The position numbers and the translations under genes are program-made. A stretch of DNA of 64,000 nucleotides from Paenibacillus sp. BIC5C1 (GTDB lineage Bacteria; Bacillota; Bacilli; Paenibacillales; Paenibacillaceae): the NCBI RefSeq assembly GCF_032399705.1, contig NZ_CP135922.1, positions 4,712,001 to 4,776,000 on the forward strand. The letters are read 5' to 3'. The notes under the pieces are model-generated. The model had not been told where the DNA came from, did not search any database, and was given only the letters and a program-made list of their open reading frames with translations. Positions 26,371 through 35,701 of the stretch are shown here, in pieces (within the stretch, counting starts at the first letter, position 1; the number at the start of each line of letters is the position of its first letter).

Positions 26371-27367
26371 AGGCCTCACCTCCCACTTCCGCCTGCTGGA
26401 GACCACGCATTTTGCCATCGGCCAATCGAAAGGTCATGCCCCGGCTCGTCCGTTGCAGCTGTACATAGCGTTGGAACATCTGCTCGACGATCAGGGTTCT
26501 CAGTGCAGGTCTTGAAGAAAGCTCAGCCAGATCACGACCATGCGCAGTAGCGATGACAGATACGCCTGCATGGAGTGCTTCCATGACCGCCTCAGCATCT
26601 TCCGGTCGGCCTATCTCGTCCACGATCAGGACATCGGGAGACATGGAGCGAAGCATCATCATCATGCCCTCAGCCTTTGGACATCCGTCCATGACATCTG
26701 TACGAGGTCCTACGTCAAATCCAGGTACGCCCTTGTAGCTTCCAGCGATTTCAGACCGCTCATCAACGATGCCAACCTTTAGACGTGGACGTATGCCCTG
26801 AACAAGTTCATTGACACCCGTAAGTTTGGTACCACTGCTAATCTGTCTTGCCAGATCCCGCAGTAATGTGGTCTTGCCTTGCTGCGGAGGTGAAAGAATT
26901 AAGGTGTGCATGACCTGTCCACTTTTCATGTCCAACAGATACGGCAGAATCCGATCAGCGACTCCGTGAATCTCTCGGGCCACCCTGACATTAAATCCAT
27001 TGATGTCGCGCAGGTATTCGACGCGGCCTCCACTTAACACCGTCCGGCCAGCCAGTCCGATTCTGTGCCCGCCAGGAATGGTGATGAACCCTTTACGCAG
27101 CTCCTCTTCCAATGTATAAAGCGAATGATTGCTGATCAGATCCAGCAGCCTGTGTGTTACCTCTTTTAAGGGAATATAGGCTTCATCAGGCTTCGAAGTC
27201 GGACTGCCCTGGGGTGTGAGGAAGTGATAAGTGTCTCCTGCATTGATTTCCAGTGGTCTTCCTTCACGGATACGTACTTCCTCCACTTTATCCAATAAAG
27301 CGGGCGGCATTCTTCCCAGAATGGTTCGAATCGGTTCCGGAAAGAGATCCTTCCAGTTCACCATCAT
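26363..27367 (-). CDS. spoIIIAA: SpoIIIAA, ATPase of the SpoIIIA complex
   Basis: Cytoplasmic ATPase related to secretion ATPases, thought to power the SpoIIIA-SpoIIQ apparatus. The Walker A motif SPPQQGKTTLLRDLARQI is near residue 160. Downstream are VDERSEIAGSYKGVPGFDVGPRTDVMDGCPKAEGMMM, Walker B VLIVDEIGRPEDAEAV and the sensor region SVIATAHGRDLAEL. Length 334 aa is close to the family. A SigE-type promoter lies about 60 bp upstream, and it is the first gene of an intact eight-gene operon. Confidence 0.97.
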   Translation of the reverse strand: MMVNWKDLFPEPIRTILGRMPPALLDKVEEVRIREGRPLEINAGDTYHFLTPQGSPTSKPDEAYIPLKEVTHRLLDLISNHSLYTLEEELRKGFITIPGGHRIGLAGRTVLSGGRVEYLRDINGFNVRVAREIHGVADRILPYLLDMKSGQVMHTLILSPPQQGKTTLLRDLARQISSGTKLTGVNELVQGIRPRLKVGIVDERSEIAGSYKGVPGFDVGPRTDVMDGCPKAEGMMMMLRSMSPDVLIVDEIGRPEDAEAVMEALHAGVSVIATAHGRDLAELSSRPALRTLIVEQMFQRYVQLQRTSRGMTFRLADGKMRGLQQAEVGGEAFG

Positions 27368-27429
27368 GAATAGGCCCCTCCAACCTTGAATTCGGTTTTA
27401 TTGCGTTCCTGGTGCTTGTTCATATCTCA

Positions 27430-27457
27430 AGTTTATGTGTGTACATTGAATTTATGA
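27430..27457 (-). promoter_or_regulatory. SigE-type promoter of the spoIIIA operon
   Basis: On the minus strand TCATAAA (27451-27457) and CATAAACT (27430-27437) are 13 bp apart. They resemble the SigE consensus KMATATT and CATACANT. The spoIIIA operon is known to be SigE-controlled in B. subtilis. Confidence 0.65.
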
Positions 27458-27644
27458 CGCTGAAATCTATCATTTTCTTCAAAATAGGGAGGAGAGTTAA
27501 AAATCATAGACCCAGCCTACTATTTCAGTTCTAGGCACCCGTCTAGATCCAAGTGCATATAGTGCTTGCAGACAGGTGATAAACATTCCGGGATAAAAAA
27601 GGACAGAATCAACTATCCCCAAATATAGAAAGGAGTTGTGGGGG

Positions 27645-28394
27645 ATGCGAGTCGATGTGGTAGGCAATGTGAATGAAGTTCGAAGAATGGATATTGCAGG
27701 ACGCTGTGTGGTCGTTATCGATGTGTTGCGAACGACCAGTACCATTGTTACGGCACTGGCATACGATGCAGCGGATATTATTGCTGTAGAAACTGTTCCT
27801 CAAGCGAAACAATTGAACGTGAAGGATGCCATTCGAGGCGGGGAGCGTTTTGATAAAAAAATTACAGGATTCGAGGTGGGTAATTCCCCCTATGAATATA
27901 TGACTCCAAATATTGCGGGTAAAACCATTATTCTGACTACCACAGATGGTACGCGTGCCTTGATCAAGGCATCCAAGGCCAGACATGTGTTTGCAGGCTC
28001 ATTTCTCAATGTGAAAGCTGTGGCGGCTGTTCTGTGCGAGCTACGCCGGGATATCTTATTGTTATGCGCCGGGGATCAGGATGAGTTTGCGCTGGAGGAT
28101 GGTTTATGTGCAGGCAGCATTATCGAGGAGTTGTACCGACAATCTCCTTTTCCCATTATGCTGAACGATTTGGGGTTGGCTCTTCATCAGGCGGCTACTC
28201 ATGCCGAGGACAAATTACCCGATCTGATTAGAGTATCCGCTGGTGGCCGAAGATTGGAGAGGTTGGGGAGGATGCATGACGTAACGTATTGTACCCAATT
28301 GAACTTGCTGGACTGCGTTCCAGAGATGGGTGAAGGGAACCGGATGCAACCTTTTAGAGGAACGCGTAAGGAACCGTTGTTTAAATTGCTGTGA
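27645..28394 (+). CDS. 2-phosphosulfolactate phosphatase family protein (ComB-like)
   Basis: ComB removes phosphate from 2-phosphosulfolactate, in coenzyme M synthesis of archaea and sulfolactate production in Bacillus. Family segments: VVVIDVLRTTSTIVTALAYDA, GFEVGNSPYEY, KTIILTTTDGTRAL, SFLNVKAVAAVL and ILLLCAGDQDEFALEDGLCAG. The ATG at 27645 has AAAGGAG nine bases upstream, giving 249 aa. It stands alone on the plus strand between spoIIIAA and lysC. Sulfolactate accumulates in Bacillus spores, so a spore role is possible but not shown here. Confidence 0.85.
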   Translation: MRVDVVGNVNEVRRMDIAGRCVVVIDVLRTTSTIVTALAYDAADIIAVETVPQAKQLNVKDAIRGGERFDKKITGFEVGNSPYEYMTPNIAGKTIILTTTDGTRALIKASKARHVFAGSFLNVKAVAAVLCELRRDILLLCAGDQDEFALEDGLCAGSIIEELYRQSPFPIMLNDLGLALHQAATHAEDKLPDLIRVSAGGRRLERLGRMHDVTYCTQLNLLDCVPEMGEGNRMQPFRGTRKEPLFKLL

Positions 28395-28403
28395 ACAATC
28401 TAA

Positions 28404-28447
28404 AAAGGTGTACTGTGATCCCGAATGGGAACTCACAGTACACCTTT
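28404..28447. terminator. Bidirectional terminator between comB-like gene and lysC
   Basis: AAAGGTGTACTGTGA (28404-28418) pairs perfectly with 28433-28447. A run on one side and T-rich sequence on the other suit the convergent genes. Confidence 0.8.
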
Positions 28448-28472
28448 GGTGTTTCTTTACAATTTCCGCTCT

Positions 28473-29726
28473 TTATCTGCGAACTTGCGGTCCACCAATT
28501 ACGGCTTGCTCAGCTGTATCCAAATCATACGCTGTATGCAGCGCCTTGATTACGTCATGAAGCTTCTCTCCATCAATTACACAAGATACCTTGATTTCGG
28601 AAGTGCTGACCATTTTAATGCTAACACCTTCGCCCGAGATGACTTTGAACATCTTCGCAGCAACACCAGGATGGCTAACCATGCCTGCACCAACGATGGA
28701 GACTTTAACCAGGTTTTCTTCAGAAGTAACTTCACGGTAAGGCAGGCGGCTATGAAGAGCTTCAATGACACGCAGTGCGTTCTCCCGGTCAGATAGCGCA
28801 ACAGAGAACGAGAAGTCTGCTTTACCATCCATCACACCGCTCTGAACGATAATGTCGACATCCAGCTGTTCTGATGCAAGGGCACCAAATACTTCAGCGA
28901 GAACCCCCGGTACGTCTGGTACACCCAGAATACTGATGCGAGCCACATTTTTGTCATAGGCAATTCCACTAACTACCACGCCTTGTTCCATTGTTGCTTC
29001 CTCCTTCACAACCGTTCCTTCATTATGGTTAAAGCTGGATCGTACAATCAAAGGCACACCGGAATGCTTCGCGTATTCAACTGCACGCGGATGCAATACC
29101 GCTGCTCCCAGATTGGCAAGTTCCAGCATCTCGTCGTACGAAATTTCCTTAAGCTTGCGTGCAACCTTCACGATTCGTGGATCGGTGGAATAAATACCGT
29201 CTACATCCGTGTAAATCTCGCAAGCGTCAGCCTTGATGGCTGCTGCCAAAGCTACTGCTGTTGTATCCGATCCGCCGCGGCCAAGCGTCGTAATCTCGCC
29301 GTCTTCCGTCATTCCCTGGAAGCCTGCAACGATTACAATGTTGCCTTCTGCCAACGCCTGATTCACCCGTTCCGGATGAATATCGTTAATCCGAGCTTTG
29401 CCGTGTACCGGCTCTGTACGAAATCCCGCTTGCCAGCCTGTAAATGAAATGGCTTTGCGGCCCAGCGCCTGAATCGCCATGGATAACAATGAAATCGAGA
29501 TCTGTTCTCCCGTAGTCAAAAGCATATCCATCTCACGTGCAGGCAATTCACTGTTCAGCTGTTTCGCCTGATCAATCAAATCATCCGTGGTATCCCCCAT
29601 GGCCGAAACCACGACTACACACTGATGTCCTTCATCCGCTTTTTCTACAACACGTCCGGCTACACGCTTCATGCGTTCTGTATCTCCGACCGAGCTGCCC
29701 CCAAATTTCATGACGTACAATGACAA
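28473..29726 (-). CDS. lysC: Aspartate kinase
   Basis: Phosphorylates aspartate at the head of lysine, threonine and methionine synthesis, and diaminopimelate for cell wall and dipicolinate for spores. The N-terminal kinase domain has VMKFGGSSVGDTERMKRVA, TTGEQISISLLSMAI and TLGRGGSDTTAVALAAA. Two ACT domains at the C-terminus (about 265-410) should bind the inhibitor amino acid. The first codon is TTG at 29726 with GGGAGTGG upstream. The length of 417 aa matches the lysine-sensitive type. No lysine riboswitch was seen in the short leader. Confidence 0.95.
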   Translation of the reverse strand: MSLYVMKFGGSSVGDTERMKRVAGRVVEKADEGHQCVVVVSAMGDTTDDLIDQAKQLNSELPAREMDMLLTTGEQISISLLSMAIQALGRKAISFTGWQAGFRTEPVHGKARINDIHPERVNQALAEGNIVIVAGFQGMTEDGEITTLGRGGSDTTAVALAAAIKADACEIYTDVDGIYSTDPRIVKVARKLKEISYDEMLELANLGAAVLHPRAVEYAKHSGVPLIVRSSFNHNEGTVVKEEATMEQGVVVSGIAYDKNVARISILGVPDVPGVLAEVFGALASEQLDVDIIVQSGVMDGKADFSFSVALSDRENALRVIEALHSRLPYREVTSEENLVKVSIVGAGMVSHPGVAAKMFKVISGEGVSIKMVSTSEIKVSCVIDGEKLHDVIKALHTAYDLDTAEQAVIGGPQVRR

Positions 29727-29849
29727 CGCAAATCCACTCCCTACCTTGTGCAGTATGCATAATTGATGTCCATCGTCATTATTCTCTCCGAAAAATGACT
29801 TTAACCCAGTATATTACGAAAGCGCCTGATAGGCTAATCTTTTTTCGAA

Positions 29850-29882
29850 AAAACCCTTTGCCAGAGAAACGGCAAAGGGTTG
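29850..29882 (-). terminator. Terminator of efp
   Basis: AACCCTTTGCC pairs perfectly with GGCAAAGGGTT over an eight-base loop, and six T follow on the minus strand. It separates efp from lysC. Confidence 0.9.
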
Positions 29883-29917
29883 AATTAACGCTTTATTTAG
29901 CTTACACCATGTGAACG

Positions 29918-30475
29918 TTACGCGCGGGAAGAGTATTTACCTTCACGAGTATCGATCAGCAGGACATCGCCTTCGTTGATGAACAATGGCACTTGTACAT
30001 TCAAGCCTGTTTCAACTTTAGCATTTTTTGTAGCGCCTTGTGCTGTGTTACCTTTTACGCTTGGCTCGGTCTCGATAACTTTCAACTCTACGCTTGTAGG
30101 CAAGTCAATTCCGAGAATTTCACCTTGGTAGCTAACGATTTTTACGTTCATGTTTTCTTTGAGGAAGTTCAATTCCCATTCCAGTTGGTCGCTTGTCAGT
30201 GTGAACTGATCATATGTTTCGTTGTCCATGAATGTGTGCTCTGTACCACTAGCATACAGGTAGGATACGCCACGGTTTTCGATGATGGCACGGCCGATAG
30301 TTTCACCTGCACGGAATGTTTTCTCAACGGTGTTACCGTTGCGCAAGTTTTTCAGCTTGGAACGTACGAAGGCAGCGCCTTTACCTGGTTTAACATGTTG
30401 GAAATCAAGTACGGTATAGATGTCGTTGTCTACTTGTACGGTCAAGCCTGTTTTAAAATCGTTTACTGAAATCAC
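29918..30475 (-). CDS. efp: Translation elongation factor P
   Basis: Relieves ribosome stalling at polyproline stretches. The 185-residue protein has three beta-barrel domains, starting [43 protein letters not shown]. The modifiable Lys is in KPGKGAAF. The end [26 protein letters not shown] is typical. GGAGGGA precedes the ATG. It is downstream of pepP, with palindromic repeat copy A in between. Confidence 0.98.
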   Translation of the reverse strand: MISVNDFKTGLTVQVDNDIYTVLDFQHVKPGKGAAFVRSKLKNLRNGNTVEKTFRAGETIGRAIIENRGVSYLYASGTEHTFMDNETYDQFTLTSDQLEWELNFLKENMNVKIVSYQGEILGIDLPTSVELKVIETEPSVKGNTAQGATKNAKVETGLNVQVPLFINEGDVLLIDTREGKYSSRA

Positions 30476-30510
30476 AAAAAATCCCTCCTGATATGGTTGA
30501 AAAGTAGGTG

Positions 30511-30772
30511 ATATAAGACGATGGGTTAATTTAAAGGTGGGTTCATTCTGAATTGATGACCATGTGCGACGTGACCGTTACGGGTTCGGATCGTTCCTCC
30601 GATCGCTGTTGTCCCCTCATTTTCCCGATTAGACTTTAATAAGGTTTAAAATGAGGAGACAAAGGCGAGCGCTTCGCTTCTTCAGAATCGATTCCGCTCC
30701 CTTCACTACTTTTGAAATGGTCCAGAACAATCAGCAATAACAGGTATCTATAAATTAAAAATCGTCTTATAT
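30511..30772. repeat. Palindromic intergenic repeat, copy A (long form)
   Basis: An imperfect palindrome of about 262 bp between pepP and efp. The outer arms ATATAAGACGAT (30511-30522) and ATCGTCTTATAT (30761-30772) are exact inverted repeats, followed by TTAATTTA/TAAATTAA. The core (about 30595-30684) carries CCGATCGCTGTT, an inner CCTCATTTT/AAAATGAGG stem and AAAGGCGAGCGCTTCGCTTCTTCAG. The same core occurs at 58.1 and 61.6 kb. Confidence 0.85.
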
Positions 30773-30788
30773 TACCGTCGGCTGTAAT

Positions 30789-31862
30789 TTAGCCGATTAC
30801 GGTGAACTTCTTGTCCGAATTCGTCAAAATGTGAATACCTGTCTCGGTAATCACCACGTCATCCTCGATACGCACGCCGCCAAGGCCGTCAATGTAGATA
30901 CCCGGTTCAACGGTTACCACCATGCCCGGTTTCAATACATCGTCGCTAAGCTTGGACAAACGAGGAGCCTCATGGACTTCCATGCCCAGACCGTGGCCCG
31001 TGCTGTGTCCGAATTGCTCTCCGTAGCCATGCCCTGCAATGATATCACGTGCCAATGCATCTGCTTCCCGCCCGGTCATGCCCGGTTTCAGGTTCGCCAG
31101 CGTATGTAACTGGGCTTCCAGTACGATATCGTAAATTTTACGCAGTTCAGGTACAGGTGTGCCCGTTGCGATGGTACGTGTCAGATCTGAACAGTATCCA
31201 TCCAAAAGTGCACCAAAGTCAAATGTAATTAACTCATTTTGTCCGATGACTTTGCCACTTGCTACACCGTGAGGCATAGCAGAACGTTCACCCGATGCCA
31301 CAATGGTGTCGAATGAAGATGAGGTTGCTCCATGTTTGCGCATGAAAAACTCCATCTCCAAATCCACTTCACGTTCAGTCATACCCGGTTTTGCGAATTG
31401 CAAAACGTGACTGAATGTTGCATCTGCCAGATTCGCAGCTCTTTGCATTACAGCGATCTCATCTTCGTCCTTGAACATGCGAAGTTGCTCCACTATACCG
31501 GATACAGCTTTCAATTCAATGGACTGAAGTGCTTCAGCATAAGCAGTATGCGTGCCATAAGTGACATGATCCTGCTCAAAGCCAACCTGTTTGATATTTG
31601 CCGATGCAAGCAATTCGCGTACGGATTCCAACGGTTTTGGTCCATGTTCCACAACGGTAAATCCTTTGGCTTGTTGCGGCGCCTGTGTCATGTAACGGAA
31701 ATCGGTAAGCAGATAAGCTTCCTGTTCCGTAATCAGCACATATCCTGCTGAACCTGTAAAACCCGTCATATAACGACGGTTAATCGGATTTGTAATCAGC
31801 ATAGCCGTGAGTTCATGTTCATGCATGGCCTCACGCAACTTATTTACTCGTTTGTTTTCCAT
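30789..31862 (-). CDS. Xaa-Pro aminopeptidase (M24B family)
   Basis: Cytoplasmic metallopeptidase that releases an N-terminal residue before proline. The N-terminal creatinase-like domain covers about residues 1-130. The pita-bread catalytic domain has the metal ligands in [64 protein letters not shown]. Length 357 aa is typical of the YqhT type. It sits between aroQ and efp, the order conserved in Bacillus. Confidence 0.95.
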   Translation of the reverse strand: MENKRVNKLREAMHEHELTAMLITNPINRRYMTGFTGSAGYVLITEQEAYLLTDFRYMTQAPQQAKGFTVVEHGPKPLESVRELLASANIKQVGFEQDHVTYGTHTAYAEALQSIELKAVSGIVEQLRMFKDEDEIAVMQRAANLADATFSHVLQFAKPGMTEREVDLEMEFFMRKHGATSSSFDTIVASGERSAMPHGVASGKVIGQNELITFDFGALLDGYCSDLTRTIATGTPVPELRKIYDIVLEAQLHTLANLKPGMTGREADALARDIIAGHGYGEQFGHSTGHGLGMEVHEAPRLSKLSDDVLKPGMVVTVEPGIYIDGLGGVRIEDDVVITETGIHILTNSDKKFTVIG

Positions 31863-31901
31863 CGGTAACCCTTCTTTCTCTCACATTCCCGGGTCCCCGG
31901 C

Positions 31902-32345
31902 TCAGGTTTGTTTGTCCAGATGACGCACGAGAGCCAGCAGCCCCAGTTCATAGCTTACTTCGCCAAATCCGGCAATTTGCCCGATTGTTTCTGCAGCAAT
32001 TACTGAATGATGTCTGAACGCTTCGCGTGCATGAATGTTGGATAGATGTACTTCTACTGTAGGAACTTTTACGGCATTGATGGCATCACGCACAGCATAG
32101 CTGTAATGGGTCAGCGCTCCGGCATTCAGCATGATTCCGTCTGCATCGCCCATCGCTGCATGAATTCGATCAATGATGTCCCCTTCGTGATTGGATTGAT
32201 AAAAAGCGATGGAGACGCCCAGCTCCTCGGCCTGTCTGCGAATTTTGTCCTCAATATCCTTCAGACTAAGCGTTCCATAGATGCCGGGTTCACGTACACC
32301 GAGCATGTTCAGGTTCGGGCCATTGATTACAACAATCCGTTTCAT
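31902..32345 (-). CDS. aroQ: Type II 3-dehydroquinate dehydratase
   Basis: Third step of the shikimate pathway. Signature segments: [20 protein letters not shown] with the active-site loop, [37 protein letters not shown], and [21 protein letters not shown] with the catalytic His. The ATG at 32345 has GGGTGGAG five bases upstream and gives 147 aa, the normal size; an earlier in-frame start lacks these features. Confidence 0.97.
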   Translation of the reverse strand: MKRIVVINGPNLNMLGVREPGIYGTLSLKDIEDKIRRQAEELGVSIAFYQSNHEGDIIDRIHAAMGDADGIMLNAGALTHYSYAVRDAINAVKVPTVEVHLSNIHAREAFRHHSVIAAETIGQIAGFGEVSYELGLLALVRHLDKQT

Positions 32346-32422
32346 AGCTGCTCCACCCTTTCTGCAAATAACCATCTGCTATTTTAACACAGCTATTGCC
32401 GGATTGAGAAGCTTTTTTGCGG

Positions 32423-33001
32423 CTATGCTCCCGCTTGCTCTGGCTCACGTTTCCGTTCATCCGTGAACTCCATGGCTACGGTGTAGCCGATAAACAGTCC
32501 CCATAACAAAAAGAAACAAAATTCTGTAATGATTGAATCCCAGGTTAAGCGGTTTAAGGGCTTCACCATATCCAGTTTGGGACCTACCAGGACAAAGATA
32601 ATGAGCCACCAAAAAATTCCGTATCCCATGCCTGGAAGCGGACCTTTCCATTTTTTCAAAGTGAACGTGTAAATCAGGGAGGTGAGAACGGAAAAGACAA
32701 TAAAAAACAGCCATCCGGTCAAATGCCCTGCTGCAGTATAGATGAAGTTGTGTTTGAAAAATGGTTCAGCCAAAAATCCCAATGGCACAATCGTAAAATG
32801 AAGCAGATAGAACAGCCAATGCAAACCTCCCCAGATGAAACCTGCGAAAAAACCTAGCTCCACTGCAAAAGGGAACGGCTTGGTGAAATAATGTGCCTGG
32901 CCTTGTCGCTGGGTAGGACGTCTCCCCCGGTCCTTCTGCTCTCCTTTTTCAGCACGCTGATTTTCCTTATGGGATGTGTGTTCACTCGTGTGCTCTGTCA
33001 T
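32423..33001 (-). CDS. yqhR: YqhR family membrane protein
   Basis: A 192-residue protein with a charged N-terminal 35 residues and four predicted membrane segments (about 48-68, 85-110, 125-145, 155-178). FTKPFPFAVELGFFAGFIWGGLHWLFYLLHFT and GYGIFWWLIIFVLVGPKLDMVKPLNRLTWDSIITEFCFFLLWGLFIGY match the YqhR family of spore formers. It is divergent from yqhQ and upstream of aroQ. Function unknown. Confidence 0.85.
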   Translation of the reverse strand: MTEHTSEHTSHKENQRAEKGEQKDRGRRPTQRQGQAHYFTKPFPFAVELGFFAGFIWGGLHWLFYLLHFTIVPLGFLAEPFFKHNFIYTAAGHLTGWLFFIVFSVLTSLIYTFTLKKWKGPLPGMGYGIFWWLIIFVLVGPKLDMVKPLNRLTWDSIITEFCFFLLWGLFIGYTVAMEFTDERKREPEQAGA

Positions 33002-33216
33002 CGATATTCTCCTTCACCTTCAGTTTGCAAAACTGTGAATAAATCTCCATTTTCGTCCTAACTCTACCGGGTAGTATGTACAAATCAGGACAAAGTTAAC
33101 AACATCGGTCCTGTATCGACTCGTAAACTAGAAATTGCTCTCAAAATTCGATACAATAGGGTTATAAAACTGCCTTCAACCATGAAGGCCTAGAACAGAA
33201 TAGGAAGGTGAATAAT

Positions 33217-34209
33217 TTGCCTCAACAATCCAAGCCTGTCAGCTACGGGGGGCAAGCTGTCATTGAGGGCGTAATGTTTGGCGGTAAACATGTCAACGTT
33301 ACAGCTGTGCGAAGAAAAGACGGCGAAATTACGTATCTGGAAGTTCCCAAGCAAGACAAGTCCTGGGTCATGAAATTGCGGCGGATTCCACTACTGCGCG
33401 GGATTGTCAGCATTATAGATTCGAGCGTCAAAGGAAGCAAACATCTCAATTATTCTGCTGACGCATATGCTGATGATGAACTGGAACCTGAAGAAAAAGC
33501 AAAGCAAAAAGAAAAAGAAGGCTCAGGTTGGAGCCTTAGCATGATTATCGGCGTTACTGCAGTAGCTATCCTTTCGTTCCTCTTTGGTAAAATTGTGCTT
33601 ACATTGTTGCCGGTTGTCATTGAGAATTTTCTGTTCAAAAATGCATTCGACAATCAGTTTTTGCATAATTTACTGGAAGGCGGAATTAAGCTGATTCTGT
33701 TGCTTGCCTATCTGTGGCTGATTTCTCAGACACCAATGATTAAACGTTTGTTCCAATACCATGGTGCTGAACATAAAGTCATTAGTGCTCATGAAGCCGG
33801 AGAAGAACTTACACCAGAGAATGTGCAGAAGTATAGCCGTCTGCATTATCGTTGCGGAAGCAGTTTTATTATGTTGACTGTCATTATCGGCATATTTTTG
33901 TACTCGCTCTTCACATACGACAACCTCTGGGAACGTATGGGACAGCGGTTACTGTTGTTGCCAGTAGTACTCGGTATTTCATTCGAATTGTTGAAGATGA
34001 CCAACTCGGTACGTGACATTCCTGTACTTCGTTATCTCGGATACCCGGGGCTGTGGCTGCAATTGCTGACAACCAAAGAGCCAACAAATGAACAGGTAGA
34101 AGTATCCATCGCTTCGTTTAACCGTATGCGTGAATTGGATGCCAAACTCGCAAACGTATCGGCCACGTCGGAAGTTTCTGTTGCAACACTTGATCCTGTG
34201 AAAGGGTGA
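33217..34209 (+). CDS. yqhQ: YqhQ, DUF1385 membrane protein
   Basis: DUF1385 protein with the family start SYGGQAVIEGVMFGGKHVNVTAVRRKDGEI. A charged stretch follows (about 85-105), then membrane segments about 110-135, 150-170, 225-250 and 255-275, with YHGAEHKVISAHEAGEELTPENV and LHYRCGSSFIMLT between them. TTG at 33217 is preferred because GGAAGGTG is six bases upstream; a GTG at 33208 lies inside that site. Function unknown. It overlaps the start region of the next gene. Confidence 0.87.
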   Translation: MPQQSKPVSYGGQAVIEGVMFGGKHVNVTAVRRKDGEITYLEVPKQDKSWVMKLRRIPLLRGIVSIIDSSVKGSKHLNYSADAYADDELEPEEKAKQKEKEGSGWSLSMIIGVTAVAILSFLFGKIVLTLLPVVIENFLFKNAFDNQFLHNLLEGGIKLILLLAYLWLISQTPMIKRLFQYHGAEHKVISAHEAGEELTPENVQKYSRLHYRCGSSFIMLTVIIGIFLYSLFTYDNLWERMGQRLLLLPVVLGISFELLKMTNSVRDIPVLRYLGYPGLWLQLLTTKEPTNEQVEVSIASFNRMRELDAKLANVSATSEVSVATLDPVKG

Positions 34210-34214
34210 ATGAT

Positions 34215-34547
34215 ATGAAGAAGCAGGCAATCATATTTTGGACGTTCATCGCACTCGCTGCTATTGGAATCTTGACTAGGCTGGGAAGTGGAGGTATATC
34301 CCAAATTATCATCCCCCTCGTCGTGTTCGGAGTTGTGTTCCTGCTCTATAAATATCCGCCCCGCCGCTGGGCACGCAAGACATCATCACCGAAGATCAAA
34401 CCATCGGCTAAAACCATGGCTAAAGTTAATGCACAGTCTGGTGCCCGAAAAAGTAGCGGTTCTTCCAAAAAACGCAAGGATTATCCTTTCCAAGTCATTC
34501 AGGGACAAAAGGGTAAAAGTGATGAAGACGTACCCAAGTATCATTAG
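34215..34547 (+). CDS. Small basic membrane protein downstream of yqhQ
   Basis: A 110-residue protein with two membrane segments (about 4-20 and 27-43). A strongly basic, Ser/Lys-rich tail follows (ARKTSSPKIKPSAKTMAKVNAQ, then KKRKDYPFQVIQGQKGKSDED). It begins six bases after the yqhQ stop, with AGGGTGA as ribosome site overlapping that stop; a GTG at 34206 is less likely. The basic tail may contact nucleic acid or membrane lipids. No named family is recognised. Confidence 0.75.
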   Translation: MKKQAIIFWTFIALAAIGILTRLGSGGISQIIIPLVVFGVVFLLYKYPPRRWARKTSSPKIKPSAKTMAKVNAQSGARKSSGSSKKRKDYPFQVIQGQKGKSDEDVPKYH

Positions 34548-34572
34548 AGCGCTAATACAGACGAAACACACA

Positions 34573-34611
34573 GAAAAGCAGTTCTCCAAACATGCGGAGA
34601 ATTGCTTTTTC
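34573..34611 (+). terminator. Terminator after yqhQ group
   Basis: AAAAGCAGTTCTCC (34574-34587) pairs with GGAGAATTGCTTTT (34596-34609) with one wobble, followed by T-rich sequence. It also stands before the end of the convergent patatin-like gene. Confidence 0.8.
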
Positions 34612-34615
34612 ATTT

Positions 34616-35617
34616 TTATACAGGAGTCAGCGGCGGGTTCTCCGCTTGTTTCTTTCTTAGCTCTCGTTTCTGTTTGTCCAGCTGTTCACCATATATCTTG
34701 GTATTCCACCCACTGAAAAATTCAGTACCAGCGGTAACACCAGATTGATATAAAGCTGCGCTATCTTGTATGGAAAGGTGAAATTCCGTAGGTTTAATTC
34801 CAAGGGTAGGAATTTTCACAGTACGGAATCGATTAACCTGTTCGATATATCGCTCGTCATGAGCAGTAAGCATCGTTTCGACCAATGCCTGAAGCATGCT
34901 TAGAGGTCCTCTGATTCTAGCTGGCTCTCCATCGGTTTTGCCAACCATCTTAAAACCGACTACAGGGATGATGTCTCCTCCACGTTCTGTACGCTCTCCA
35001 TCAAACAGCCAGAGCGGAAAATTGCTGAGTAATGCGCCATCCACGACGTAAACAAACTGGTCCGCAAAACGTAAACCTTTGGATAGAATCGGGGATTTGC
35101 GAATGGCAACCGGGTCGAAGAAGTAGGGGATACTGCAGCTCATACGTACGGCCTTGGCTACTTCCAGTTTCGAAGGATCAATTCCGAATCGTTTAATATC
35201 GTCTGGAAGCACCAAAATGGTACCATTGGAAATATCAGATGCAATGATTAGCAACTTACCTGGAGGCAGATCAGCAAACGTCCGCACCCCCTTTTTTTTC
35301 AGCATATCCCGAATCCAGCTTTCCAGAGCTTCCCCAGAATATAAACCTTTCTTCAAAAACAGCCTTGCGGCAGGTCCGATCCACTTGGTATCAAATATGG
35401 GAGAACGTCGCAGCAACGAAGCAAACGGCGTATTCTCGATAATGCCTTTCATCTCTTCCGCCGAATAGCCAGCCGCCAGCAAAGCAGCTACGATAGAACC
35501 CGATGACGTGCCCGCTACGCGATTGAACTCAACACCGTGATCCTCCGCACCCTTTACAGCGCCAGCAAGTGAAATCCCCTTTACGCCGCCACCTTCAAAT
35601 ACTCCGTTAATCAACAC
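34616..35617 (-). CDS. Patatin-like phospholipase
   Basis: Predicted lipid acyl hydrolase with a Ser-Asp dyad. The oxyanion region VFEGGGVKGISLAGAV and nucleophile elbow GTSSGS are near residues 6-40; the Asp is in DGALLSNFPLWLF near residue 190, where many relatives have DGG. No signal peptide is present, so it should act inside the cell. Start is taken as GTG 35617 (GGGGG seven bases upstream); TTG 35614 and ATG 35647 are alternatives. It resembles YlbK/YqhO-type proteins of Bacillus. Substrate unknown. Confidence 0.85.
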   Translation of the reverse strand: MLINGVFEGGGVKGISLAGAVKGAEDHGVEFNRVAGTSSGSIVAALLAAGYSAEEMKGIIENTPFASLLRRSPIFDTKWIGPAARLFLKKGLYSGEALESWIRDMLKKKGVRTFADLPPGKLLIIASDISNGTILVLPDDIKRFGIDPSKLEVAKAVRMSCSIPYFFDPVAIRKSPILSKGLRFADQFVYVVDGALLSNFPLWLFDGERTERGGDIIPVVGFKMVGKTDGEPARIRGPLSMLQALVETMLTAHDERYIEQVNRFRTVKIPTLGIKPTEFHLSIQDSAALYQSGVTAGTEFFSGWNTKIYGEQLDKQKRELRKKQAENPPLTPV

Positions 35618-35701
35618 AATAAAACCCCCGTTCTCCAGGCAGTCCATGCTACTACTGCAACTGTATGAGAACAGGGGTTGGTCATATTACGTTAAATTGT
35701 T

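Noticed and set aside
29727..29850. Possible lysine riboswitch before lysC
   Set aside because: The leader between the efp terminator and lysC is only about 120 bases and lacks the known lysine-riboswitch core.
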